A program made the translations under genes and the position numbers. A stretch of DNA of 64,000 nt from contig NZ_PDHO01000005.1 of the NCBI RefSeq assembly GCF_002887815.1, forward strand, positions 1 through 64,000, in the 5' to 3' direction. The notes below the pieces were generated by a model. It had not been told where the DNA came from and made no database searches. It saw only the letters and a program-made list of their open reading frames with translations. Positions 8,571 to 16,375 of this stretch are shown here, one piece after another; positions within the stretch are counted from its first letter, which is position 1, and each line of letters starts with the position of its first letter. The DNA is from Mycobacterium sp. ENV421. Its GTDB lineage: Bacteria > Actinomycetota > Actinomycetes > Mycobacteriales > Mycobacteriaceae.

Positions 8571-9772
8571 CGCGTCCGCCCGTGCACGTAGTCCACGAGA
8601 TCGGCCAGCACGTCGCGGTGACGGCTGTGCGGGAACCAGTCGAACGTTGCCAGCACCGCGGCCGCCTGCCGGGTATGTGTCGCGGCGACATCACGCGCAT
8701 GCCGCAGCGATCCGACGTCGTGCATCAAGTCGAACAGCCAGCGAATGTCATTGATACTCTTGCAGTCCGACGGCTGGTGCCCCTGCAGGCGGGCTTCGAG
8801 TTCGACGCGCCCTGCCTGGGACAGTTCGCCTTGTGCCGCCAGTCGGTCCAGCAGCTCGGTCAGACCTTCACCGTCGGGACTCGGGCGGCGCTTGGCCAAA
8901 ACCCCCAGGGCCCGAGCCTGATCCTTCGGTTCGGCGTGCCGCAGGGTGTGCAGGAGCATCAGGGTTCGCTTGCCCTCCCACAGATCCCCGCCGATCTCCT
9001 TGCCGTACTCCTGCGGGTCGCCCCGAAGATTGAGCAGGTCGTCGGTGATCTGGAATGCCGCGCCGAGATGGCGTCCGAAGGACTCCAACGGGTCCATCCG
9101 CTCGGGCCCGACCCCCGCCGCGATAGCGCCCGCTTGTAGGGGTGTGATGAAGGTGTACCAACTGGTTTTCAGTTCCACCATCCTCAGGTAGTCGGCGTCG
9201 TCGAGCTGCCAACTGTTGGACCGCACCCAGTCGAGCTCCAAAGCTTGGCCGTCGACGGTCAGCCGCGTCATCTTGGCCACCGCGCGCAGGATGCGCAGTG
9301 CCGGCCCGAGTCCCACTCGCTCGACATTGTCGAGCAGCGGTTGCAGTGACAGTGAGAGCATGGCATCGCCGACATTGATGGCGATCGGGACACCGTGGTC
9401 GATGTGCAAGGTGGGTTTGCCGCGCCGCCACCAGGATTCGTCCTCGATGTCATCGTGGATCAGAAACGCGTTGTGGTAGAGCTCCAGGGTTGCCGCCGTG
9501 GGTAGCACCGCTTCGAGATGGCCGCCGAGCCCGAGGCATGTCGCGATGCTCAGCGCAGGCCGAAGCGCCTTACCGCCGCGCAGCGGATAGTCGAGGATCA
9601 GATCGTAGAGGCTGCCGTTTCCACGCTCACCCGGACCGTACAGCCGTGCTATTTCACCGTCGCAGGCCTCTTTACACAGTGCGAGATAGTCGTCGAGCGG
9701 GCGTGCCGGTGGCGGCGTGGGCCCGCTTGAAGCGGGCTTAGGGGTTGTGGATATTGGCGAGGCCGAGGTCAT
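8567..9772 (-). CDS. Polyprenyl diphosphate synthase with disordered N-terminus and C-terminal extension
   Basis: 401 residues. It builds prenyl diphosphates from allylic diphosphate and isopentenyl diphosphate. The first Asp-rich motif DDIED is at 107-111 and the second DDLLN at 244-248, with GGKALRP (66-72) and GKRT (267-270) also in place, so it should be active. DDLLN is common in geranylgeranyl diphosphate synthases. Two unusual parts stand out: residues 1-25 are Ser/Thr/Pro-rich and apparently disordered, and about 90 residues follow the usual end of the fold. The ATG at 9772 overlaps the shell-like gene by 35 nt. No better internal start was found. Confidence 0.93.
   Translation of the reverse strand: MTSASPISTTPKPASSGPTPPPARPLDDYLALCKEACDGEIARLYGPGERGNGSLYDLILDYPLRGGKALRPALSIATCLGLGGHLEAVLPTAATLELYHNAFLIHDDIEDESWWRRGKPTLHIDHGVPIAINVGDAMLSLSLQPLLDNVERVGLGPALRILRAVAKMTRLTVDGQALELDWVRSNSWQLDDADYLRMVELKTSWYTFITPLQAGAIAAGVGPERMDPLESFGRHLGAAFQITDDLLNLRGDPQEYGKEIGGDLWEGKRTLMLLHTLRHAEPKDQARALGVLAKRRPSPDGEGLTELLDRLAAQGELSQAGRVELEARLQGHQPSDCKSINDIRWLFDLMHDVGSLRHARDVAATHTRQAAAVLATFDWFPHSRHRDVLADLVDYVHGRTR
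9721..9737 (-). repeat. Perfect hairpin directly after the shell-like gene's stop codon
   Basis: A 17-nt inverted repeat with 8-bp arms (GCCCGCTT/AAGCGGGC) around a single base. It begins at the base next to the TAA (9738-9740) of the 255-aa gene and lies inside the N-terminal linker codons of the downstream prenyl synthase. No T-tract follows, so it is not a classic terminator. It could partly block readthrough or ribosome passage and lower synthase output relative to the shell protein. Confidence 0.6.
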
Positions 9773-10505
9773 CCGTGATCCTCAAGGCGTACCGGATCCG
9801 TGCGGTGAGCTGTATATGGCCGCCGCCGGTCTCGCCGTCGATCTCCAGGCTCGGCGGAAGGCTGACGGCGACGTCTACCGGCTCCTCGGCAGGCGACGCA
9901 TCAGGCGCTGAGCCCTGGGGGATTCGCCTTCGACGGCCAAGCACCACGATCCGCGTGTCAGGGTCCGCTCCGTCGAGATGCGTGGTCCGGTGCAGTGCGT
10001 TGACGTTCGCCCCGGTGAGCAGGCCGTCCAAAATTGAAGACCCGCTGACAAACTGGCTGAGATTGGTCAGCCCCTTCGTGTTGGTGATCAGGCACGATGG
10101 CGCCCGATACCCGCCATCCTCCACATGCGCACGGGCGGTGATCAGTTTCTTCAGCAGATCATTGTCGCCGTTGGTTGTTGGCAGGCTCAGGGTCGCGCTT
10201 GTGTAGAGCTGCGGCAGGATCGCGTCATCGACGTTCTTGGCGAGCACCTTCGTCCTGGCCATGACTTCCGTGAGTAGTGCGTCAGGAGTGGGCCCATTCG
10301 CTTGGGCGAGAGTCACGTCAAACGGCAGTTGTGCCAATGTCAGATTGAGAAAGCCCGGCGGATTGTATTTGCCGTCAGCGACTTGGATCTGGCCGGGATC
10401 ACCGACGTCCCAGTGCGGGATGGCCTGCCAGACAATGCTGCATTGCGCGAAAGTGTCGCGAACCGCCTGGTTGGCCAAGGCGAATCGTTCTGCGCTCAAA
10501 TACAT
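9738..10505 (-). CDS. Probable HK97-fold (encapsulin-type) shell protein
   Basis: 255 residues from an ATG at 10505 with a CGGGGG purine-rich stretch upstream. No signal peptide or membrane segment. The layout follows small encapsulins of about 260-280 residues. There is an N-arm (1-40). A strand segment FLNLTLAQLPFDVTLAQANG (52-71) leads into a long helix PTPDALLTEVMARTKVLAKNVDDAI (72-96), as in the family-1 segment before the spine helix. GGYRAPSCLITNTKGLTNL (131-149) matches the position of the family's GPY-LVINT segment. RIVVLGRRRRI (185-195) and a closing strand pair (VDVAVSLPPSLEIDGE and IQLTARIRYALRITDD, 210-246) resemble the terminal P/A-domain strands. I see no close match to a named encapsulin family, so the assignment is by pattern. 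The gene heads an operon of isoprenoid enzymes. Confidence 0.6.
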   Translation of the reverse strand: MYLSAERFALANQAVRDTFAQCSIVWQAIPHWDVGDPGQIQVADGKYNPPGFLNLTLAQLPFDVTLAQANGPTPDALLTEVMARTKVLAKNVDDAILPQLYTSATLSLPTTNGDNDLLKKLITARAHVEDGGYRAPSCLITNTKGLTNLSQFVSGSSILDGLLTGANVNALHRTTHLDGADPDTRIVVLGRRRRIPQGSAPDASPAEEPVDVAVSLPPSLEIDGETGGGHIQLTARIRYALRITDDLGLANIHNP

Positions 10506-10599
10506 GACTACGGACCCCCGACAAGTCGTAGATGTTTCGCCTGATCATGGCAGAGGAAATCGACGAGCGCGCAAGTAATTCACCGAATTTCCAAAATGC

Positions 10600-10613
10600 A
10601 GTAGTGCACTACT
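10600..10613. promoter_or_regulatory. 14-bp perfect palindrome over the cyclase stop codon
   Basis: AGTAGTGCACTACT is a perfect palindrome that includes the TAG stop of the upstream cyclase gene. It lies 95 nt before the shell-like gene. It may be an operator for a homodimeric regulator controlling the enzyme operon, or a small attenuator hairpin. The stop codon contributes part of the symmetry, so chance cannot be excluded. Confidence 0.35.
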
Positions 10614-13600
10614 TACTCAGGAGAACGATTTCTTGGCCGGGGTCCATTTCGCCACGCGTCATCGCATCACAGTGAGCTAAGTGCAGTGGCGCAACAGGAT
10701 CGTCGGGCAGCAACTGTCGGCAGCGTTCGAAGGCGGCGCGGGCCTTGTCGACATCTCCCGCGTCGAACAGTGCGAAGGCTTCGTCGAAGGCGGGCTGTGC
10801 CGCACGCTTGGCCTCTCGCACTTCATCCGGATCCGATTCGTACACTTCATAAATCGTCACCTGCTGGCGTCTGTTGACCACTCTGACCCGTTCCATGCGG
10901 CGGGTGTCGAACTCCGCCAGATGGGCAATCCGCGCCTGGGTCTGATCGGAGATCAGCAACGCCGACCCGTACCGCTTGTTGGTGCTCTCGATACGCGCAG
11001 CGAGGTTGACTGCGTCACCGATGATGGTGAGAACCATCCGGTTGACCCCACCAACCAGACCGACCCCCACGGTGCCGGTGGTGATCCCGATGCCGGCCCG
11101 CAGCTCCTGGGAACCAAGTGCTGCGCGCTCCTGGTTGTGATCGTGCAGAGACCGCAGCATGCCCAACCCCGCGCGGACAGCATCGGGCTCGGACTCGAAG
11201 ACGGCGACGATCTCGTCGCCGCGCATGTCTTGGATCATGCCGTTGTAGCTGATGATCGGTAGTTCCATGGCGCGCAGAAAGTCCGTCGCCAGGTTGCCCG
11301 CGTCGGCGACGTTCATATCCTCGATCATCGTGGTGTAGCTACGGATGTCGCTGATGAGTACCGTCATCTCGCGTTCGACCCGGTAGCCGCTGCGGACGCG
11401 GCGGAGGTCGTCGATGTCGAGGATGCGCAGGAGTTTGTTCGGCACGAATCGTGACTGAACGTCCATCAGGGACTGTCGGTACTCGTCGGCGGCCCGAAGT
11501 CGTGCCTCGAGTTGAAAGTTCGACAGCGGCGCCGCTGCTTGTGCACACACGAACTCGACCGCCTGCTTGTGGTCGGCGCTGAAAACTCCTGCAGATTCGC
11601 CCTTCTCGGCGTATACAACACCGATTATGTTGTCGTGCAGACGGATCGGGGAAGCGAGCACAGAAAGAGTTGTTGCTGCGCGATCAACGGCAACAATGAC
11701 AGGTGATCCCTCGTCGATCACTCGACGCACGATCGTCGGGTCGTAGGCGACTTCGGTCCACGGTCCGTCCACCATCGAGATGGCGCCGCGGTCATTGACG
11801 GCGCGAACTTCCAGGTGTTCGGGCCCGCCGGTGAGGAACAGGACGCGATCTGCGCCGGTGGTGTCGGCCACCGAGCCCAGAACGATGTTGGCCAGAGTGT
11901 CCGCCGTCCGCGCGGAAGACAACGAGTGGAGCAACTGGTGTGCCCCGACCGGATCGATACCTCCCGAACCCGACAGATCGCGCCGCAGTAGCCAGGGGTG
12001 CTCCCGTGCCAGCCTGTCGGCGCGCACCACGAAACCCAGGTTCTGCCATCGCTGGTAGGCCCTGCGCAGCATGTGTTCGCCGAGGGTCGCCCGCCCGGTT
12101 TCGGCGTAGAGCGCGGCGACCTCCTCGTGGGTGTACGCGCTCACCATCGGAAGTTGATGCTCCTCGGCAAGTCCGATCGCCTGATGAAGAAAGCGATCGG
12201 CCTTGGTGTTCTGGCCGCGCGCTCGCGCCCACGCCCCCTGAATGAGCGCATAGGATGCCGCATAATTCTCCGGTGCCCCCGCCGCCCACTTGCGGTGCAA
12301 CGCCAGAGCCTGACGGACGAAGCGAGTGGTCGCGGAATCCTTTGGTGCGCTGTGGATCATGCCAAGTGCGCCGAGTAGGTACACGAATTGTGAGGCAGGA
12401 ACCCCGGCCAGGCCGTCGATGTGCTCGATCGCCTCATGCGTGGCGGCGGCCGCGCCGGCGTAGTCACCGCACCAGAAATGCAGTCCCTGCTTCACGGCCG
12501 CGGCCGCGGCGAGCGTCACGGCATCGCCCTCGCTGCGCGCGGCTGGAAGCACGTCTCGCTCGTCGTAACCGCTCTCGCCGGCAAGCAGGAGCGGATCGGC
12601 GCTGCGCCCCATCAAATTGAGGCACAGTTGCTGCACGGCCTGGCAGAGGGCACTGGGCACGGGCTGTGAACGGATTTGCGGGATCAGGGATCTGGCGAGG
12701 GCGTCGATCTCGGCCAGCGGACGACCAAGCCAGAACGACTGAGAGAGCAGCACCGCGACCAGGAAGCCGGCGTTTTCCTGGTCGCCTTGGTCGAGTGCTG
12801 CATCCACCGCACCGCGAAGCTCAGACACCCCGTCGCGGATGGGGTGGCGCCAGTGATGGATGTAGTCGAGATACATGAAAACGACCTGCGGACGGGCCTC
12901 CCGGAATTCCGGTCGCGCGGCGAGTGCCCGCCCCACCTCACCGAAGCGCTGGGCGCCCGCGTGGTCGCCGAGCAAGACCAGCACGATTCCGTACCCGGCG
13001 ATGACCACTGGAGAGGAGGGCGTGTGGCCGTGCGCCAGCGTGAGATCGAGTTGCTTGCGGACTAATAACGGCAGGATGTTGGGCCGGATCAGGACCGCCA
13101 AATTGCACAGCTCGGCGAGGATCGGGTGAAGCGCGATGACCCGCTCGTCTTCGCAGTGCCGCAGCGCGAGCAGGCGTTCGTTGCTCCAGCGCCGCATCGT
13201 CAGTTTCATCTGGACGATGGCGTTGCCCATCCGGGGTTTGCCTGCGTCGGAAGCGATGGGTTCGCCGAGCTGGCGGAGAGCGTGGAGGCCTGTCTCGAGC
13301 GCATCCTGGAGGCGATTCTCGGTGACGCAGCCTTTGAGACGTAGATAGGCGATCCGCGCGCGGTCCGGCGGCTGGTGCAGGAACCGCTCGGCTTCGTCGA
13401 GCAGCGCGTTGAGTGTCGTCGCATCACCGACGAGCAATGCGGCGTCCGCGGCGTCGAGTTGCAGGTCTCGCGTCAGCGCGAAGTCTGTGCTCCAGCGTTG
13501 GTCGCCGAGCAGGTCCAGCGCATTGCGGCAGTAGTCGAGCGCCAGCGGAAAGGAGGCCTGCGCCCGAGCTTTTCGAGCCGCACGCCGTACGACTTCGACG

Positions 13601-14916
13601 AAGCCGCTGCGTTCCGCTTCTTCGGTCGCTTCGACGCCGGCGAGGCCGATATGGCGCGCCGCATCGAAGACGCGGTCATCCCCGAGTGTGATCAGCCGTC
13701 GACCGATGCGCAGATGGATGGCACGCAAGGTGTCGTCCGACAGCTCCGCGCGGGCGGCTTCGGCCACACGATCGTGGCTGAACCGATAGCGGGCGTCGCG
13801 GCTGATCGCGTTGGTGATCCGTTGCCCACCCGCGTCGAGCGCCTCGACCAGCCGGAGTTCGAGGCACTCCCACAATGCGCGGGCCACCACGTCGGGCGAC
13901 TTCGCAGCCGCCGCGATGGCGTCCTCGAGGTCGAACTCGCCGCCGATGCACGCCAGCGAACTCAACACCTCCCGATCCGGCGGGCGAAGCTGGTCGAGGT
14001 AGCGGCCCAGGAACTCGGCGGCGGTGGCGGACACCTCGATCGAGGTGAGCAGGCGCAGATCCCAGCGTGGATGGCCGCCCGGGCCGACCGGTACCAGCGC
14101 GCCCTCGCGTTGGGCACGGTAGAACAGTTGCCGGACGTGCAGGGGGTTGCCCCCTGTCCGATGATGAAACTCGGCGGCCACGTCGCCCATCTCCACGCTG
14201 CGGCCGCACACATCGGCCAGCAGCTCTTCGACGTCGGCGAGGCCCAGCGGTTCGAGCTGGATGGCCTGCAGGCCGTCCGATTTCAGGGCGACCCCGGCCG
14301 GATCGAACTCGCCCTCCCGGTGGGCGCCGAGAACCAGGACGTTGCGCAGCGACACCGTCAGCAGTTCAGCCAACAGCAACAGCGTGTCCCGGTCGGCCCA
14401 CTGGAGGTCGTCGATAGCCAGCACCACCGGTCGATACGACGCAGTGGCGGCGAGCAGCCGGATGACGGCACGGTGTAGCTGGTGTCGAGAGTCGGCGGCG
14501 TCGAGCTCGGTAGGATTGGCGAATTCGCCTAGTAGCGAAGCTAATTCGGGTACGAGTTCGGCGAGGATCCCCGCGAACCCGGACATCTCGGCGACGAGTT
14601 CGGCTTGCCACCGGGTGCGTTCGGCCGGGCCGGTGGCTTGCATGGTGCGCACGATCGAGCCCAGCGCGACGGACAACGCCGCGTACGGCGCCGGGGCGTC
14701 AGCACGGCACCTCCCGTAGCCGAACACGCACCCGCCGCGGGATACCTCGATGCCGAAGGCTTGGATCAACGTCGACTTGCCGACGCCCGGTGCGCCGCTC
14801 AGCAGCAGGCACGCCCCGCCGGCGCGCCCCGCCGCGTCGACCGCGGCCCGGAGGTCGGCGAGTTCGTTCCGTCGGTCGACGACACGACCGCCGAGGTCCA
14901 GAACCGGTGTCGTCAC
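10609..14916 (-). CDS. Giant ATPase/GAF/class III nucleotide cyclase regulator
   Basis: 1435 residues from a GTG at 14916. Domains in order: an AAA_16/STAND-type ATPase with Walker A GAPGVGKST (41-49) and Walker B VVLAIDDLQWAD (about 160-172); a long helical, TPR-like middle (about 350-1000); a GAF-like sensor domain (about 1005-1150); a class III cyclase domain with ISDIRSYT (first metal Asp near 1188), MRGDEIVAVF (second near 1230) and GDAVNLAARIE (transition-state Asn and Arg); and a short C-terminal TPR. Metal and transition-state residues are present. The usual base-recognition Lys, three residues before the GD pair, is Asp here (DMRGDE), so ATP specificity is uncertain. It lies 104 nt upstream of the shell operon on the same strand and is probably its sensor. 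Confidence 0.9.
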   Translation of the reverse strand: MTTPVLDLGGRVVDRRNELADLRAAVDAAGRAGGACLLLSGAPGVGKSTLIQAFGIEVSRGGCVFGYGRCRADAPAPYAALSVALGSIVRTMQATGPAERTRWQAELVAEMSGFAGILAELVPELASLLGEFANPTELDAADSRHQLHRAVIRLLAATASYRPVVLAIDDLQWADRDTLLLLAELLTVSLRNVLVLGAHREGEFDPAGVALKSDGLQAIQLEPLGLADVEELLADVCGRSVEMGDVAAEFHHRTGGNPLHVRQLFYRAQREGALVPVGPGGHPRWDLRLLTSIEVSATAAEFLGRYLDQLRPPDREVLSSLACIGGEFDLEDAIAAAAKSPDVVARALWECLELRLVEALDAGGQRITNAISRDARYRFSHDRVAEAARAELSDDTLRAIHLRIGRRLITLGDDRVFDAARHIGLAGVEATEEAERSGFVEVVRRAARKARAQASFPLALDYCRNALDLLGDQRWSTDFALTRDLQLDAADAALLVGDATTLNALLDEAERFLHQPPDRARIAYLRLKGCVTENRLQDALETGLHALRQLGEPIASDAGKPRMGNAIVQMKLTMRRWSNERLLALRHCEDERVIALHPILAELCNLAVLIRPNILPLLVRKQLDLTLAHGHTPSSPVVIAGYGIVLVLLGDHAGAQRFGEVGRALAARPEFREARPQVVFMYLDYIHHWRHPIRDGVSELRGAVDAALDQGDQENAGFLVAVLLSQSFWLGRPLAEIDALARSLIPQIRSQPVPSALCQAVQQLCLNLMGRSADPLLLAGESGYDERDVLPAARSEGDAVTLAAAAAVKQGLHFWCGDYAGAAAATHEAIEHIDGLAGVPASQFVYLLGALGMIHSAPKDSATTRFVRQALALHRKWAAGAPENYAASYALIQGAWARARGQNTKADRFLHQAIGLAEEHQLPMVSAYTHEEVAALYAETGRATLGEHMLRRAYQRWQNLGFVVRADRLAREHPWLLRRDLSGSGGIDPVGAHQLLHSLSSARTADTLANIVLGSVADTTGADRVLFLTGGPEHLEVRAVNDRGAISMVDGPWTEVAYDPTIVRRVIDEGSPVIVAVDRAATTLSVLASPIRLHDNIIGVVYAEKGESAGVFSADHKQAVEFVCAQAAAPLSNFQLEARLRAADEYRQSLMDVQSRFVPNKLLRILDIDDLRRVRSGYRVEREMTVLISDIRSYTTMIEDMNVADAGNLATDFLRAMELPIISYNGMIQDMRGDEIVAVFESEPDAVRAGLGMLRSLHDHNQERAALGSQELRAGIGITTGTVGVGLVGGVNRMVLTIIGDAVNLAARIESTNKRYGSALLISDQTQARIAHLAEFDTRRMERVRVVNRRQQVTIYEVYESDPDEVREAKRAAQPAFDEAFALFDAGDVDKARAAFERCRQLLPDDPVAPLHLAHCDAMTRGEMDPGQEIVLLSK

Positions 14917-14987
14917 GGCCGGAACGAGGCCTGGTACGGCGCCACCGGTCGCACGGCGTCGTGAAGAAATCGCAGGTTGACATCAAA

Positions 14988-15025
14988 ATGCATGGCCAGA
15001 CCCCCCGAGGGCAGTGTCCATGCAT
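14988..15025. promoter_or_regulatory. Inverted repeat ATGCATGG...CCATGCAT between tetR and the cyclase gene
   Basis: Perfect 8-bp arms at 14988-14995 and 15018-15025 with a 22-nt spacer containing a C-run. It sits 72 nt upstream of the cyclase GTG and downstream of the TetR stop. It could be an operator for the neighbouring TetR protein, or a hairpin between the two genes. Confidence 0.35.
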
Positions 15026-15067
15026 CTTAGTGACGAATCGACTGTTGCGTGCGCTATCCACGCCTGG

Positions 15068-15595
15068 TCAGGGGCGCAGGCCGGAAAGGATCATCTCGGC
15101 GAAGACCTCGCCGATCTCCGTCAATGAGCACCGCCCGCTGGGCGCGTACCACCGATGAATCCAGTTGTGCATCCCGAGAATTCCGTGGGTCACCAGCCGG
15201 GGCTCCAGGTCGGCGCGGAAAACCCCTGTGCCGACGCCCTCCTCGACGATCGCGAGTAGAGCTTGGACGTAATCCTCGGCGTTGCTGCTGATGCCCTCTG
15301 CGTCGGGAATCGCGGCGATGTGCTGACTCTCGTTGAACAGCAGGAACAACTCCGGATGGTTCTCGAGGTCGTCGACGTAACAATGCAGTGCGGCACGCAG
15401 TTTGACGTCGGCCGGCGCGTCGGATTCCAGCGCGGCACGGCAGTGCCGCGTCATGTCACGGGCCGGCTCCTCGATGAGGGCGAGCAGCAACTCTTCCTTG
15501 GTTCCGACGTAGTAGTAGAGCGACGCCCGGTTGATGCCGACTTCGGCGGCCACGTCTTCGAGCCGGGCTCGGGCAAATCCCTCCCGCCGGAACAC
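15068..15595 (-). CDS. TetR-family transcriptional regulator (start unresolved)
   Basis: The helix-turn-helix reads DVAAEVGINRASLYYYVGTKEELL, a textbook TetR signature, followed by an all-helical ligand-binding domain ending in HNWIHRWYAPSGRCSLTEIGEVFAEMIL. The first usable start codon, GTG at 15595, lies inside helix 1, which would cut the DNA-binding domain. The same frame stays open back to 15745 and encodes a typical basic lead (ARRRIERRAADRRASNERW) but contains no ATG, GTG or TTG. Another frame from a TTG at 15749 gives ETDPRHTPAERQRQ, which also looks like a TetR N-terminus. Either a one-base frameshift or a non-standard start must be involved. It is the likely local regulator of the accessory block. 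Confidence 0.75.
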   Translation of the reverse strand: MFRREGFARARLEDVAAEVGINRASLYYYVGTKEELLLALIEEPARDMTRHCRAALESDAPADVKLRAALHCYVDDLENHPELFLLFNESQHIAAIPDAEGISSNAEDYVQALLAIVEEGVGTGVFRADLEPRLVTHGILGMHNWIHRWYAPSGRCSLTEIGEVFAEMILSGLRP

Positions 15596-15895
15596 CTCGG
15601 TGGCGCCGAGAAGGATGCTTCGCCAGCGCTCGTTGGACGCCCGGCGATCTGCTGCCCGACGTTCGATGCGGCGCCTGGCGTTGTCGCTCTGCTGGCGTGT
15701 GACGGGGATCGGTCTCGCCCTTCCACTCGGGATCGGCTCGCCTAGTCAAACTACGTCATCAGCCCTGCGACCTTGCCTATCGCGACGCGTCCGCGTCCGA
15801 GACCGGGCAACACGATCTGACGTCTTTCTGGACCGGCAGGCCGGTCGGCCCTACCGTCATCTGCAACAACCGCCCGATGAAGGACGTGAGGTGTC
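15596..15895. other. Region between tetR and the next gene
   Basis: The left half (to about 15745) carries the in-frame N-terminal codons of the TetR protein without a standard start. The right half is non-coding, with the 16-bp palindrome at 15831-15846 and the ribosome-binding region of the gene starting at 15896. I see no other gene here. Confidence 0.6.
15831..15846. promoter_or_regulatory. 16-bp palindrome, candidate TetR operator
   Basis: GACCGGC-AG-GCCGGTC has perfect 7-bp arms around two bases. It lies in the divergent region between the TetR gene and the membrane protein at 15896, a typical place for an autoregulatory operator. High local GC raises the chance of a random match. Confidence 0.35.
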
Positions 15896-16375
15896 ATGCC
15901 GGGAATTGCTGATATCGCTCTGGGGGCCGCGCCGATCGCCGGCGGGGCGCTATTGGGTGTCGCCGCCGGCAATCTCCGGGGCCCTGACGTGCGCGGCGCC
16001 ATCAAGGCCGACCTCGAGCTGCTCGACCAGCTGCCCGAGGAGGACGTCGAGTTGCGCGCCAGGCTGCGCGAGAGCATCAACGTGCGGATCGTCGACCTCA
16101 TCGATGCCACCGAGAAAAGCCGCGAGCTGCGCGAGATCGCGGCGTCCTACAAGGGCAACTGGCGAGACATCGTGGTCTTCATCTGCGCGGTGCTGTTCAC
16201 CATCGTCTGGTGGAACGTGCCGCACAGCCGGACCAACTGGCTGGTGATGTTCGTATTCCTGATCCTGCTGTCCGGCGTCGTCGCCGTCTACGCCTCACGC
16301 GGCGTCATCCGCGCGCTGGCCAGCCTGCGCCACTCCCGACACAAGCACAAGCACGAGCACGACTCAGCGGGGTAG
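15896..16375 (+). CDS. Small membrane protein of unknown function
   Basis: 159 residues from an ATG with GAGG upstream. It begins with an Ala/Gly-rich hydrophobic segment (ADIALGAAPIAGGALLGVAAG). A charged helical region follows (about 35-80, DLELLDQLPEEDVELRARLRESINVRIVDLID), then two membrane helices (about 90-107 and 113-132), and a His/Lys-rich tail ([12 protein letters not shown]) that could bind metal. The family is not recognised. It is convergent with the hydrolase gene, overlapping it by 12 nt. Confidence 0.75.
   Translation: MPGIADIALGAAPIAGGALLGVAAGNLRGPDVRGAIKADLELLDQLPEEDVELRARLRESINVRIVDLIDATEKSRELREIAASYKGNWRDIVVFICAVLFTIVWWNVPHSRTNWLVMFVFLILLSGVVAVYASRGVIRALASLRHSRHKHKHEHDSAG

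Noticed and set aside
4151..9772. Ordinary carotenoid cluster
   Set aside because: No phytoene synthase or classical CrtI/lycopene cyclase; the FAD enzyme is far longer than CrtI, and two genes are of unknown type.
4151..10505. Prophage or phage remnant explanation for the HK97-like gene
   Set aside because: No terminase, portal, protease, tail, integrase or attachment repeats nearby; the neighbours are metabolic enzymes in a coupled operon.
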